Shown here in pieces: positions 10,284 to 18,518 of a stretch of 64,000 nucleotides of DNA (positions within the stretch are counted from its first letter, which is position 1; each line of letters opens with the position of its first letter). Below the pieces are notes generated by a model, which did not search any database, was not told the DNA's origin, and was given only the letters and a program-made list of their open reading frames with translations. This DNA comes from Marinilongibacter aquaticus (GTDB lineage: Bacteria; Bacteroidota; Bacteroidia; Cytophagales; Spirosomataceae): assembly GCF_020149935.1 (NCBI RefSeq), contig NZ_CP083757.1:2505501-2569500 (forward strand). Direction: 5' to 3'. Position numbers and translations under genes: made by a program.

Positions 10284-11522
10284 TTAATTTCCGAACTCGA
10301 AACGCAGTGAACCGTTTATCCCGAAATTTTTCTGAGGATTGAAATAATCGGCCTCGCGAAAACGAAAATCGAAATACGGTGTCAATTGCCCCACGAATTT
10401 CCTGTATTGATATTGTAAGCCAATGCCATAAAAAAGGTTGTTCAGCACTTTCGGTTTGGGCCTAGCTTCAAACCTGCTGGAAACCTGATTGCCCAATACA
10501 CCACTTTGGTAGCCGACATCTTGGTAGACCGACAAGTCCAGCTTGGTCCCTGCCGAAACGATGAAACTGAAGCGACTCCAAGTACTTACATAGTAATTCA
10601 GATACAGCGGCATCTTGATCATAGTGGTTTTGATCGAAATGTCTTTGACCTCCACCGGATGGGCATTGGCCGTCAAATAGATATTGTACTCATCTTCAAA
10701 ATTCTTGCCCGTGATCTGGCGGAAATCCATTTCTCGCGGATGCGTTGTTTCCAAGGGCTTGGAGAAAAGCACCCCTGTATTGAAACTCAGTTTATCCATT
10801 AAGAAAACTTCGAAAGAAGGACCCGTGGTAAAGAGCTTGAGGTTCAAATAATCAGTGGCTACACCCAATCTCATTTTGGGCCAATCCATTTTCTTTTTGC
10901 TCACCGCGGCCTCGGCAGAACTTGGCTCCGCAGGCAATATTTTTGTCGCCGTGGCAGCCAAGGCAAGGCTATCGACTTTCGCCCTTTTCTCGGCTGGAGT
11001 AGGTTTTTCCACTTGAGCTACACGCTGCTCGGTTTCTACTTCAAATTCGGGCAATGCAGCCGACTTTGCCTCAGCGGCTTCCAGATCAGCCTCCAACACT
11101 TTCTTTTTAAACGCCTGATAGGCCACATATTCCTCTTCGGAAAGCCGCACACCTTCGCTCTCTTTTTCTACCAATTGCGGCACTTGAATATACCGCGGCA
11201 CCACGCGATCGACATAAATCGTATCGACTTGTTTCCTTTCGACAAAAACCGTGTCTACAGCCTGTTCCTTTTCAATTTTATTGCTTAATGTAAAAATCTC
11301 GTCATTCAGTTTTCTGTTTTGAGTTGAGGTATTCCACAAAGTAAAAATGAGGGCAGACGACATCACGCCGCCGAATACCCACCCGCCGTATTTTCGCAAA
11401 AAGCTGACATACCAAGGCAACGGCAGTCTCTTTTTGAAACTGTCCCAAGCCCCTGTATCGTAGTCCGGCTCATAAAGCCGCAACTTGTCCTTTATTTTTT
11501 TATCAAAGTGCTCACTAGACAT
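10284..11522 (-). CDS. Anti-sigma-like membrane protein with C-terminal outer-membrane beta-barrel domain
   Basis: 412 residues. Residues 1-35 form a short charged cytoplasmic-type segment (FDKKIKDKLRLYEPDYDTGAWDSF core). A single membrane helix follows at about 45-63. Residues 70-215 are a long hydrophilic, Glu/Lys/Ala-rich stretch with coiled-coil character, and 217-412 alternates strands typical of a porin-like barrel ending in a Phe-rich strand (GSLRFEFGN). Its start codon lies inside the end of the ECF sigma gene (8-base overlap), a position usual for an anti-sigma factor. I infer a protein anchored in the inner membrane whose C-terminal domain resembles an outer-membrane barrel. Whether the barrel really inserts in the outer membrane cannot be told from sequence. 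Confidence 0.7.
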   Translation of the reverse strand: MSSEHFDKKIKDKLRLYEPDYDTGAWDSFKKRLPLPWYVSFLRKYGGWVFGGVMSSALIFTLWNTSTQNRKLNDEIFTLSNKIEKEQAVDTVFVERKQVDTIYVDRVVPRYIQVPQLVEKESEGVRLSEEEYVAYQAFKKKVLEADLEAAEAKSAALPEFEVETEQRVAQVEKPTPAEKRAKVDSLALAATATKILPAEPSSAEAAVSKKKMDWPKMRLGVATDYLNLKLFTTGPSFEVFLMDKLSFNTGVLFSKPLETTHPREMDFRQITGKNFEDEYNIYLTANAHPVEVKDISIKTTMIKMPLYLNYYVSTWSRFSFIVSAGTKLDLSVYQDVGYQSGVLGNQVSSRFEARPKPKVLNNLFYGIGLQYQYRKFVGQLTPYFDFRFREADYFNPQKNFGINGSLRFEFGN

Positions 11523-12087
11523 CGTTGCATTCTTTTACGTCCATCATGTAAACCTTTACCATTTCTTTCATTTTCATTCGGGCCTTGGCCAAATTCGACC
11601 GCGAAGTGCCTTCGTTTATTCCCATCATCTTGGCGATTTCCGCATGCGAATACCCCTCCACCACAAAGAGCGAAAACACCATCCGGTAAGAAGGAGGCAG
11701 CTGCTGTATTAAATCCAAAATTTCTTCGGCAGTAATTCGCTCCAGCAAATTGTCGTCGTATTGCAAATAATGTAGATCTTCGATCGAAACCAAGCCGGCT
11801 TTCGACATGTGCTTTCTGTAATGATCGATACACGTTCTGACAATGACAGTTTTGAACCAAGATTCAAATATTTTATCCCGGTCGTACATATCAATCTTGC
11901 TAAACACCTTCAAAAAGCCATCATTGACCATCTCTTGGGCCTCATCTGGATTGGCCGCATAACGCAAAGCAATACTCTTAGCAAAACCGTAGTATTGCTC
12001 AAAGAGCTGCTTTTGGGCGGATGCCTTTTGTCGGAGACAGCCGTCCAGCACTTCCTCAAGATCGAAAGCTTTATTCCTTTTAAACAC
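11515..12087 (-). CDS. ECF-type RNA polymerase sigma factor
   Basis: 190 residues with the two ECF domains. Region 2 spans about 25-90 (ALRYAANPDEAQEMVNDGFL, then FESWFKTVIVRTCIDHYRKH), and region 4 spans about 128-180 (LPPSYRMVFSLFVVEGYSHA, EIAKMMGINEGTSRSNLAKA). It directs RNA polymerase to a specific stress or envelope regulon. The start appears to be GTG at 12087, giving MFKRNKAFDLEEVL; no ATG fits better. The stop overlaps the start of the downstream anti-sigma-like gene by eight bases, so the pair is translationally coupled. Its own 202-base upstream region is AT-rich without a clear recognition motif that I can name. Confidence 0.9.
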   Translation of the reverse strand: MFKRNKAFDLEEVLDGCLRQKASAQKQLFEQYYGFAKSIALRYAANPDEAQEMVNDGFLKVFSKIDMYDRDKIFESWFKTVIVRTCIDHYRKHMSKAGLVSIEDLHYLQYDDNLLERITAEEILDLIQQLPPSYRMVFSLFVVEGYSHAEIAKMMGINEGTSRSNLAKARMKMKEMVKVYMMDVKECNDV

Positions 12088-12289
12088 TCGCTAGCTTTTG
12101 AATGAATTGCAAAAACCTGAATTCAACTTACAATACGCTCAATGACAAAGTAAATGTTGCCTCGAAAAAATAAAAAAAGTTTTGAAGGCAACAAATGCCC
12201 ACATTCTTCTCGTATTGTATTGAAACCAAGCCCTTAACAGATGGCACAAATCTACCCGCAATATTGCTATCAAATTTAACCTTAAAACA

Positions 12290-12937
12290 ATGAAACAGCT
12301 AAAATGTTTTCCAATCTTGTGCGTGATCGGCCTTTTCGCTCTCAACAGTTGCGATACTAGCTCGGTTGATGCCGCCACCGAAACCACGGATGGCGTATCG
12401 GCCGTAGTGGATATGCTCTTCCTTGCCACTACCGAAGACAGCACAGGCACCATGCGGCCAGAACACGGCACTTGCCACCTGAATGAGGTAGATCTTGCCG
12501 ACCTGCCCGAGACTATCACTGCCTACATCAGCTCAAACTACCCCAATGCCACAATCGAACGTGCCGGACAAACCGCCGACAGCGAAAACTATATTGTGGG
12601 CATCCAAAAAGAAGACGGCACATTTGCCGGTTTGATTTTCGACAGCGAAGGCAATTTCTTGGAAGAAAAAGCAAGACCGAGCAAAGGTACAGAAGTGGCC
12701 GTAGAAGATTTGCCCGCGGCAATTACCGATTACATCGCCAGCAATTATCCTGAAGCCAGTATTGCACATGCCCGCCAAATGGACGACGGCAATTACGGCG
12801 TGCTGCTTCTCTTGCAAAACGACACACTTTTGGGCGTCGGTTTCGATAGCGAGGGCAATTTTATCGCCGAGCTCGATATGCACGACAAACGCGGTATGGG
12901 CATGAAACCCCATCGAGGCCCGAAGGGCAATCATTGA
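12290..12937 (+). CDS. Lipoprotein with two PepSY-like (DUF2874) repeats
   Basis: 215 residues. MKQLKCFPILCVIGLFALNSC is a lipoprotein signal peptide (lipobox LNSC, C21). Two related repeats follow: DLPETITAYISSNYPNATIE with FAGLIFDSEGNFLEE, and DLPAAITDYIASNYPEASIA with LLGVGFDSEGNFIAE. This is the PepSY-like / BLIP-fold pattern of periplasmic Bacteroidota proteins, usually of unknown function and sometimes implicated in inhibition or binding. The tail is rich in Lys, His, Met and Gly. It is divergent from the sigma operon and shares its upstream region, so it could be a target of that sigma factor; that is inference. Confidence 0.8.
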   Translation: MKQLKCFPILCVIGLFALNSCDTSSVDAATETTDGVSAVVDMLFLATTEDSTGTMRPEHGTCHLNEVDLADLPETITAYISSNYPNATIERAGQTADSENYIVGIQKEDGTFAGLIFDSEGNFLEEKARPSKGTEVAVEDLPAAITDYIASNYPEASIAHARQMDDGNYGVLLLLQNDTLLGVGFDSEGNFIAELDMHDKRGMGMKPHRGPKGNH

Positions 12938-13011
12938 ATCAAAACCCCAATTACCTAAATAAATCGGGGCATTGGTCGTAAAGGCCATGCCCTGAAAACC
13001 TTCAAAAATAA

Positions 13012-13039
13012 AAGCCCGCGACGCAATGGCCGCGGGCTT
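13012..13039. terminator. Bidirectional terminator between convergent genes
   Basis: AAGCCCGCG (13012-13020) pairs with CGCGGGCTT (13031-13039) around a 10-base loop, with A-rich sequence before it and T-rich sequence after it. It lies between the PepSY-like lipoprotein gene and the GMC gene. Confidence 0.8.
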
Positions 13040-13059
13040 ATTTATTCAATGGCTTTTCC

Positions 13060-14769
13060 TTACAAATTCCCTTTTTTCATCTCCTCTACCGCATAATCTG
13101 CCGATCGTGCCGCAAAGGCCATATAGGTAAGTGACGGGTTTTGCGTACTCGTACTCGTCATACAGGCACCATCTGTCACAAACACGTTTTTGCAACTGTG
13201 CACCTGATTCCATTTGTTGAGCATTGAGGTTTTGGGATCCTTACCCATACGAGCCCCGCCCATTTCGTGGATATCCAATCCTGGAGCCTGCTTCGAATCT
13301 GTTGCACGAATATTGGTAAAGCCTGCCTTCTCAAACATTTCGGTGGTGTTTTGCAGATAGTCTTTCACCATTTTCTCATCGTTCTCGTCGTAATCGACAT
13401 TGAAATGAATCAATGGTATTCCCCATTCATCCGTTTTGCTCCTGTCCAAAGCCAAGAAGTTGGTTTCTTTCGGAATAGTCTCGCCCATCATGTGCGAACC
13501 CACATACCAAGGTCCCCATTTATCGGAAACCAAGTTTTGTTTCAGTTCTTCCCCAATGCCTTCGTGCGAATGGAAAGGCCTTCTGCCCGCACCAAATCCT
13601 GCAGCATAGCCCCGAATGAAATCCGTTTCTTGCTCAAAAAGGTTTCGCCAACGTGGCATATAGCTACTTGCCACTTGTCCGCCTTCGGTCTTGGTATCCG
13701 GCATGCCTTCATACTGGCCACTCACACGGGCCCTGTAATTGTGGAAAGCCACGTATTTACCCAAAACTCCGCTGTCGTTGCCCAATCCTTCAGGGAAACG
13801 GCTAGAAGTACTGTTCAACAGCAGGGCGGTGGTGTTCATTGCTGCGGCATTCACAAAAATTATATCGGCATAAAACTCGTATTCCTTTTTGGTCAGCCTG
13901 TCGATCACCTTCACCCCTACGGCCTTCCCTTTTTTCTCGTCGTAGATGATCGAATCGACCACAGAATCGGCACGAAGCGTACAATTTCCGGTTTTCAAAG
14001 CCCAAGGAATGGTCGAGGCGTTGCTGCTGAAATAGCCCCCAAGCGGACAACCACGCTGGCACAATCTTCTGTGCTGGCATTGAGCTCGCCCTTGGTCGTA
14101 ATGCACTTGCTGAGGGTCGGTAATGTGTGCTTTCCGGGCAATAATCGCTCTACGGTTCTTGTAGTTTTTCTGCAAAAATTCGTCGAAATATTTCCCAACA
14201 CACGATTGCTCAAAGGGTTTCAAGAATTCTCCGTCCGGCAATTGTTCCAAGCCATCCCTATTCCCCGTAATTCCCGCAAACTTCTCCACATAACTGTACC
14301 AAGGAGCAATATCTTTGTAACCAATCGGCCATTCAACGGCATATCCATCACGGGCGGGGCCATCAAAGTCCAGCTGGCTCCAACGCTGCGTTTCGCGGGC
14401 CCAAAGTAGCGATTTCCCACCCACTTGATAGCCACGGATCCAATCGAAGGGTTTCTCTTGCACATAAGGATGCTCTTTGTCTTTCACTACAAAATGCTTA
14501 GCATCTTCATTGAAAATATAACATTTCGAAGCAATGGGATTTTCTTCTCTCTCTTTCAATGGTAAACGCAAGCCATGTGGAAAATCCCAAGGCTGCATCA
14601 TCGCCGTGGGGTAGTCCACAATATGTTTCACATCCGGACCACGCTCTAAGATCAAGGTTTTCAGTCCTTTTTCGGCCAGTTCTTTGGCGGCCCATCCACC
14701 GCTAATTCCCGAGCCAACCACTATGGCGTCGAAAGTACGTTTCTTTTTTGTGTCGTTCAGTCCAATCAT
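13060..14769 (-). CDS. GMC-family FAD-dependent sugar/polyol dehydrogenase, large subunit
   Basis: 569 residues. The FAD-binding Rossmann motif is VVGSGISGGWAAKELAEKG (18-36). The catalytic pair lies near the C-terminus, in DIHEMGGARMG and in TSTQNPSLTYMAF. C231, C237 and C241 (CQHRRLCQRGCP) form a cysteine-rich segment resembling the iron-sulfur ligand region of FAD glucose dehydrogenase alpha subunits. Related enzymes oxidise glucose, gluconate or glycosides, several at C3. It has no export signal, but the next gene upstream encodes a small subunit with a twin-arginine-type leader, which normally carries the large subunit out by hitchhiking. No cytochrome subunit is encoded nearby. Substrate unknown. 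Confidence 0.88.
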   Translation of the reverse strand: MIGLNDTKKKRTFDAIVVGSGISGGWAAKELAEKGLKTLILERGPDVKHIVDYPTAMMQPWDFPHGLRLPLKEREENPIASKCYIFNEDAKHFVVKDKEHPYVQEKPFDWIRGYQVGGKSLLWARETQRWSQLDFDGPARDGYAVEWPIGYKDIAPWYSYVEKFAGITGNRDGLEQLPDGEFLKPFEQSCVGKYFDEFLQKNYKNRRAIIARKAHITDPQQVHYDQGRAQCQHRRLCQRGCPLGGYFSSNASTIPWALKTGNCTLRADSVVDSIIYDEKKGKAVGVKVIDRLTKKEYEFYADIIFVNAAAMNTTALLLNSTSSRFPEGLGNDSGVLGKYVAFHNYRARVSGQYEGMPDTKTEGGQVASSYMPRWRNLFEQETDFIRGYAAGFGAGRRPFHSHEGIGEELKQNLVSDKWGPWYVGSHMMGETIPKETNFLALDRSKTDEWGIPLIHFNVDYDENDEKMVKDYLQNTTEMFEKAGFTNIRATDSKQAPGLDIHEMGGARMGKDPKTSMLNKWNQVHSCKNVFVTDGACMTSTSTQNPSLTYMAFAARSADYAVEEMKKGNL

Positions 14770-14834
14770 ATTTTATTTGCTAAGGGCCCCAGGCCCTGTA
14801 GTTCATTCTTTTCTTTCTTCTAATTAAACGCCCG

Positions 14835-15344
14835 TTACATGGGCACACAACCGTGATAAAAGCCAGGAGCCATGGTGTACCCTTCAATCTCTGTCATATA
14901 CCACTCCGAACGGGTAAAACCTTGAATTGTAAGGTTTTTCACTTGCTCAATAGCCTTTTTCAGCTCGCCATCTTCTCCAGAAGCGATCGCCTCCAAACAG
15001 CTCTTTTTGTCGGCCGCCGAAAGGTTCGCAAAGCCCTTGGCGTATTTTGCTTTGGCCACCGCATCCACTTCTTCCAAAGCTTCCATAAACTGGGCTTGTT
15101 CTTTCTCTGTAAACATGGTTGCAGCGTAAGCCTGAACAAACTGATCTGCCCCCACATCAATGGCTCCAGGCGTATCGGTTCTGGGGATAATCACATCCAC
15201 CAAATCGGCAAGTATTGTTTCTTGTGTTTTCGAAATCGAGCCAACTTTTGGCAAGCTTTCCTTTGTCCATGCATTCGCCCATGCCGGAAAGCTGACTGCC
15301 GCCGCCGATATCGACAAGTTTTTCAAAAGCGTTCTTCTGTTCAT
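14835..15344 (-). CDS. Gluconate 2-dehydrogenase subunit 3 family protein
   Basis: 169 residues from the ATG at 15344. The open frame upstream to 15494 overlaps the esterase gene and is rejected. MNRRTLLKNLSISAAAVSFP is a twin-arginine-like leader (NRRTLLK), with a probable cleavage after AWANA. The mature part (DLVDVIIPRTDTPGAIDVGA, then SEWYMTEIEGYTMAPGFYHG) matches the small hitchhiker/chaperone subunit of membrane sugar dehydrogenases. It pairs with the GMC large subunit 65 bases downstream, so the two should form a periplasm-facing dehydrogenase. Confidence 0.85.
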   Translation of the reverse strand: MNRRTLLKNLSISAAAVSFPAWANAWTKESLPKVGSISKTQETILADLVDVIIPRTDTPGAIDVGADQFVQAYAATMFTEKEQAQFMEALEEVDAVAKAKYAKGFANLSAADKKSCLEAIASGEDGELKKAIEQVKNLTIQGFTRSEWYMTEIEGYTMAPGFYHGCVPM

Positions 15345-15433
15345 AATTTCTTCGTTTTCCCCACAAATTTTTGCTGCTCTGCCGCAGCAGACTACCAAAC
15401 CTTTAAAAGTATTAAATCTTCGTTTTCTTTTGC

Positions 15434-16285
15434 CTAATGTTGGTGAAAAGTTTCTGTGACAAAGCCCAAAACAGTGGGCAGAGCCTCTCGCCAATAGGTC
15501 CAGGTGTGCCCGCCATTTCGCACACGGTATTCGTGGGGTATGTTCTTTTTCCGCATAGCGATATGCATCAAAGCGTTTCCTTCGTACAGGAAATCGTCAT
15601 CACCGCAATCGATATACCACTTTATACTTTTCACCTGCTCGGCGTCTGCTTTCTCGAGTAAGTTCAAGGCATTGTAGTTTTCGAAATAGGCTTTGGCCTG
15701 AGCTTCGGTTGCTTCTGGGAAACGCCTTTTCAATCCGCTCAAGCTTTGCTCTTCTGTCAGTGGGCCCACATAGGCACTCAAAGGACAAGCCGATGAAAAC
15801 AATTCGGGATGACGCAGTGCATACATGAACGATCCCCCGCCGCCCATCGAGAGCCCTGCTACTGCACGGTAACGTTTCTCTTTGCGAATGCGGAATTTCT
15901 GTTCTACATGCGGCATCAATTCCTTGAAAAAGAAATCTTCGTAGTTCCAATTGGGCACATTGAAATAGCCCATCACCTTGGTGTCTGCATCGGGCATGAT
16001 AATGATCATTGGCGTGGCCAACCCATCTTGAATGGCCTTGTCGGTAATGTGCAAAACCTCGCCAAATTGCACCCAGCCCGTGTGGTTGTCTGTGGCTCCA
16101 TGCAAGAGATAGAGAACAGGATAATTACGTTCGGACGTTTCATACCCTGGCGGAAGGTAGACTGCATAGTTTCTATCCATGTTCAAGATTTCGCTATGCA
16201 CTTGCATATTTTCCAAAACCTTTCCAGATTGGGATTGCCCCACAAAAGGCAAAGCACAAAAAAGAATAAATAATAATGACCTCAT
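15434..16285 (-). CDS. Secreted CE1-like / esterase D-type alpha/beta hydrolase
   Basis: 283 residues with a Sec signal peptide (MRSLLFILFCALPFVGQSQS). The alpha/beta-hydrolase core shows VLYLLHGATDN (oxyanion region, about 57-67), the nucleophile elbow AGLSMGGGG (S146), a C-terminal acid region YIDCGDDDFL and the catalytic His in NGGHTWTYW. Relatives include acetyl-xylan/feruloyl esterases, trehalose mycolyltransferase-like proteins and siderophore esterases. In this setting, upstream of a sugar dehydrogenase pair and near carbohydrate genes, a carbohydrate ester is the likeliest substrate, but that is inference. It is probably the first gene of a three-gene operon. Confidence 0.82.
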   Translation of the reverse strand: MRSLLFILFCALPFVGQSQSGKVLENMQVHSEILNMDRNYAVYLPPGYETSERNYPVLYLLHGATDNHTGWVQFGEVLHITDKAIQDGLATPMIIIMPDADTKVMGYFNVPNWNYEDFFFKELMPHVEQKFRIRKEKRYRAVAGLSMGGGGSFMYALRHPELFSSACPLSAYVGPLTEEQSLSGLKRRFPEATEAQAKAYFENYNALNLLEKADAEQVKSIKWYIDCGDDDFLYEGNALMHIAMRKKNIPHEYRVRNGGHTWTYWREALPTVLGFVTETFHQH

Positions 16286-16385
16286 GTTATTTCAAATTGG
16301 GTTGATAATTTTCCAAAAATACGAACAATTCACACAAGCCGTTTCCATATCGGCCAAGGGCACTCAAATGGAGACATGCAAAAGA

Positions 16386-17489
16386 TTAAAGCCTCACTTT
16401 TTTGCCCGCATCGTTCGCCGATTCATAAATGGCAGCAATGATTTTCATGTCTCTTAAACCTTCATAACCCGAGCAGTGATCGGCCACTGTGCCGCCTTCA
16501 AGAAACATCGGCCCCATGGCATTCATTTGATAGGTCTGGTGAAACACCACCTTTTCATTCATCGGACCTTTTGAGGTATTTCCCTTTATTGGCCCATAAC
16601 TGAACGCCGGACTCATTTCGATCCAACCGTTTTTCGCCCGTACATCGAGTTTTTCCACATTTGTGCTGTAGCTGGTAAAACCCGTGAAATACGATCCGTC
16701 TGGAAAATCCATTTGCCAAGAAATGCCATCTTCAACCTCTTTGAACATCTCTTTGTCGCGAATAGGCGAATAATGGGCTGTCACCGCCACGGGCTCCAAG
16801 CCTTTGATATAGCGAGCGGCATTGATGCAGTAAATACCGACATCGAGCATGGCTCCGCCTCCCGCCAATTTTTTATTCAACCTCCACATTTCCGGATTAC
16901 CCGCCCGCCAAGCAAACATGCTGTGGATATAATCGATTTCGCCAAAGGTTTTTTCACGGCCGTATTCCATCAGCTTCAAATTGAAGGGCTCGAAATGGCA
17001 ACGGTAACCCACGGCAAGCTTTACACGATTTTCTTCCGCAGCCCGAATCATCGCTTCGCACTCTTCGGGTGTATTGGCCATCGGTTTTTCGGTAATGACA
17101 TGCTTGCCTGCTTGAGCTGCACGAATGCTGTATTCGGCGTGCATTCCGTTCGGCAGGCACACATACACGGCGTCAATTTCAGGACAATCTTTTAATTGAT
17201 CGTAATTGTCGTAATTCAATATATTCTTGTCCTTCAGTCCGTATTTCTTTTGCAAATCCGGAATTTTAGAAGGCGTACCGGTAACAATTCCTGTCAGCTT
17301 CCAAAATGGCGACTCGTCTACGGCGGGCAAAATCTTGTTGAGGGCATAATAGCCCAAACCCACCAATGCAATGCCCAAAGGCTTGCCCGTATACTCTGGC
17401 TTCTGAACGGCCTTGTTCAGCATGGGCAGCACGAGGCTTCCAGCACCCATTTTCCGAAGGAAATCCCTTCTGTTTTCTTGATGTTCCAT
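16386..17489 (-). CDS. Tat-exported Gfo/Idh/MocA family oxidoreductase
   Basis: 367 residues. The N-terminus ENRRDFLRKMGAGSLVLPML is a twin-arginine leader. It is followed by a Rossmann domain (IALVGLGYYALNKILPAV, about 40-57), the EKPMA cofactor/catalytic motif, and the C-terminal beta-sheet domain starting near GYRCHFEPFN. It is closest in layout to glucose-fructose oxidoreductase, which is exported folded with its NADP bound. In recently described Bacteroidota pathways such enzymes interconvert glycosides and 3-keto-glycosides ahead of DUF1080 hydrolases. The gene is monocistronic, on the same strand as the esterase/GMC operon and 100 bases upstream of it. Confidence 0.87.
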   Translation of the reverse strand: MEHQENRRDFLRKMGAGSLVLPMLNKAVQKPEYTGKPLGIALVGLGYYALNKILPAVDESPFWKLTGIVTGTPSKIPDLQKKYGLKDKNILNYDNYDQLKDCPEIDAVYVCLPNGMHAEYSIRAAQAGKHVITEKPMANTPEECEAMIRAAEENRVKLAVGYRCHFEPFNLKLMEYGREKTFGEIDYIHSMFAWRAGNPEMWRLNKKLAGGGAMLDVGIYCINAARYIKGLEPVAVTAHYSPIRDKEMFKEVEDGISWQMDFPDGSYFTGFTSYSTNVEKLDVRAKNGWIEMSPAFSYGPIKGNTSKGPMNEKVVFHQTYQMNAMGPMFLEGGTVADHCSGYEGLRDMKIIAAIYESANDAGKKVRL

Positions 17490-17536
17490 GTCTATAGATT
17501 AGGTTGACAGAATTCGAATTTAAAAAATAAATGCCC

Positions 17537-17544
17537 TACTTTTG
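17537..17544 (+). promoter_or_regulatory. Bacteroidota -7 element candidate for the LOG gene
   Basis: TACTTTTG matches TAnnTTTG exactly, 41 bases before the ATG at 17586. The expected -33 position holds only TTCG, a weak match. Confidence 0.35.
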
Positions 17545-17585
17545 AACGGTCAATCAATTATCGACCAAACGCTGATAAAGACAAT

Positions 17586-18167
17586 ATGAAATCGCTCTTG
17601 GTATACTGTGGTGCAAACCCCGGAAAGGATCCTATTTACAGAGAAGCGGCCAAACAATTGGCCCGAGAAATGGTAAAAAGAGATATGCGTTTGATTTATG
17701 GCGGTGGCAGCTTGGGCCTGATGGGCCAAATAGCCGATACCGTTCTTGAACTTGGCGGCGAGGTGGTGGGGATAATCCCAAGCTTTTTGGACAAGATGGA
17801 AGTAGGCCACCCCAAATTGAGTGCCCTTCACATTGTCGACACCATGCACGAGCGAAAAGCCATGATGGAAGAACTATGCGATGGCATCGTGACATTGCCC
17901 GGTGGCTACGGCAGCATGGACGAGCTTTTCGAAATTCTTTCTTGGTCGCAACTGGGGCTGCACACCAAGCCCGTTGGCTTATTGAATGTGAAAGGATTTT
18001 ACAATTTCATGATCCAGCAACTGGACCATATGGTGGAAGAGGGTTTTCTGAAAGAATCGAACCGAGAGATTTTGAAAGTCTCCGATTCGATCCCTGAACT
18101 TTTCGTCTTGATGGAAAGTTTTGTGGCCCAACCTGCATTCAAATGGCTGGATAAAGATCAGATTTAG
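17586..18167 (+). CDS. LOG-family protein (cytokinin riboside 5'-monophosphate phosphoribohydrolase type, TIGR00730)
   Basis: 193 residues, a full-length single-domain LOG protein. Diagnostic blocks are the N-terminal YCGANPGKDP, the GGGSLGLMG nucleotide loop (about 38-46), and LPGGYGSMDELFE near 105. The PGGxGTxxE motif appears with Ser in place of Thr. Characterised members hydrolyse nucleoside monophosphates to base plus ribose 5-phosphate; the bacterial physiological role is usually nucleotide turnover. Its stop overlaps by four bases the stop of the convergent small lipoprotein gene. Confidence 0.9.
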   Translation: MKSLLVYCGANPGKDPIYREAAKQLAREMVKRDMRLIYGGGSLGLMGQIADTVLELGGEVVGIIPSFLDKMEVGHPKLSALHIVDTMHERKAMMEELCDGIVTLPGGYGSMDELFEILSWSQLGLHTKPVGLLNVKGFYNFMIQQLDHMVEEGFLKESNREILKVSDSIPELFVLMESFVAQPAFKWLDKDQI

Positions 18168-18448
18168 CTGTTGGAACCGCTGCAATCCAAGCTTTCGATT
18201 TCTTCTTTGTCTTCTTTAGTTACGGAGTTGCCGTAATCGCATTTGTTCACCAATTCTTTCAAGGCATCTTTGATTTTCTCGCAATTGCCTTCCGTTTGGT
18301 TCACTGAATAGTTCGTGAAAGCGTCCGCATATTTTTGCGAGGCCGTAGAACAGCTGAATACATTTTTACTGGCCTTCTTCCCGAAACATGAAGCCAAAGC
18401 CACTGTAAAAAATGCAGAAATGAAGACATATTTAATCTTGGTTTTCAT
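18164..18448 (-). CDS. Small Cys-containing lipoprotein, unknown function
   Basis: 94 residues. MKTKIKYVFISAFFTVALASC is a lipoprotein signal peptide with lipobox LASC. The mature part has four further Cys residues (SCSTAS, GNCEKI, NKCDYG, LDCSGS), which could form two disulfides in the periplasm, and a central helix-prone Lys/Glu-rich stretch. I do not recognise a domain. Similar tiny Cys-paired lipoproteins are common in Cytophagales genomes. It is convergent with the LOG gene and about 70 bases from the end of nadC, so it may share a transcript with nadC. Confidence 0.75.
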   Translation of the reverse strand: MKTKIKYVFISAFFTVALASCFGKKASKNVFSCSTASQKYADAFTNYSVNQTEGNCEKIKDALKELVNKCDYGNSVTKEDKEEIESLDCSGSNS

Positions 18449-18518
18449 GATCTTTTTAATTTAGTATATCTCAAAATTAGACCTGAAACCCAGCCAAGAC
18501 AAACTTTCAAAAGGTGTT

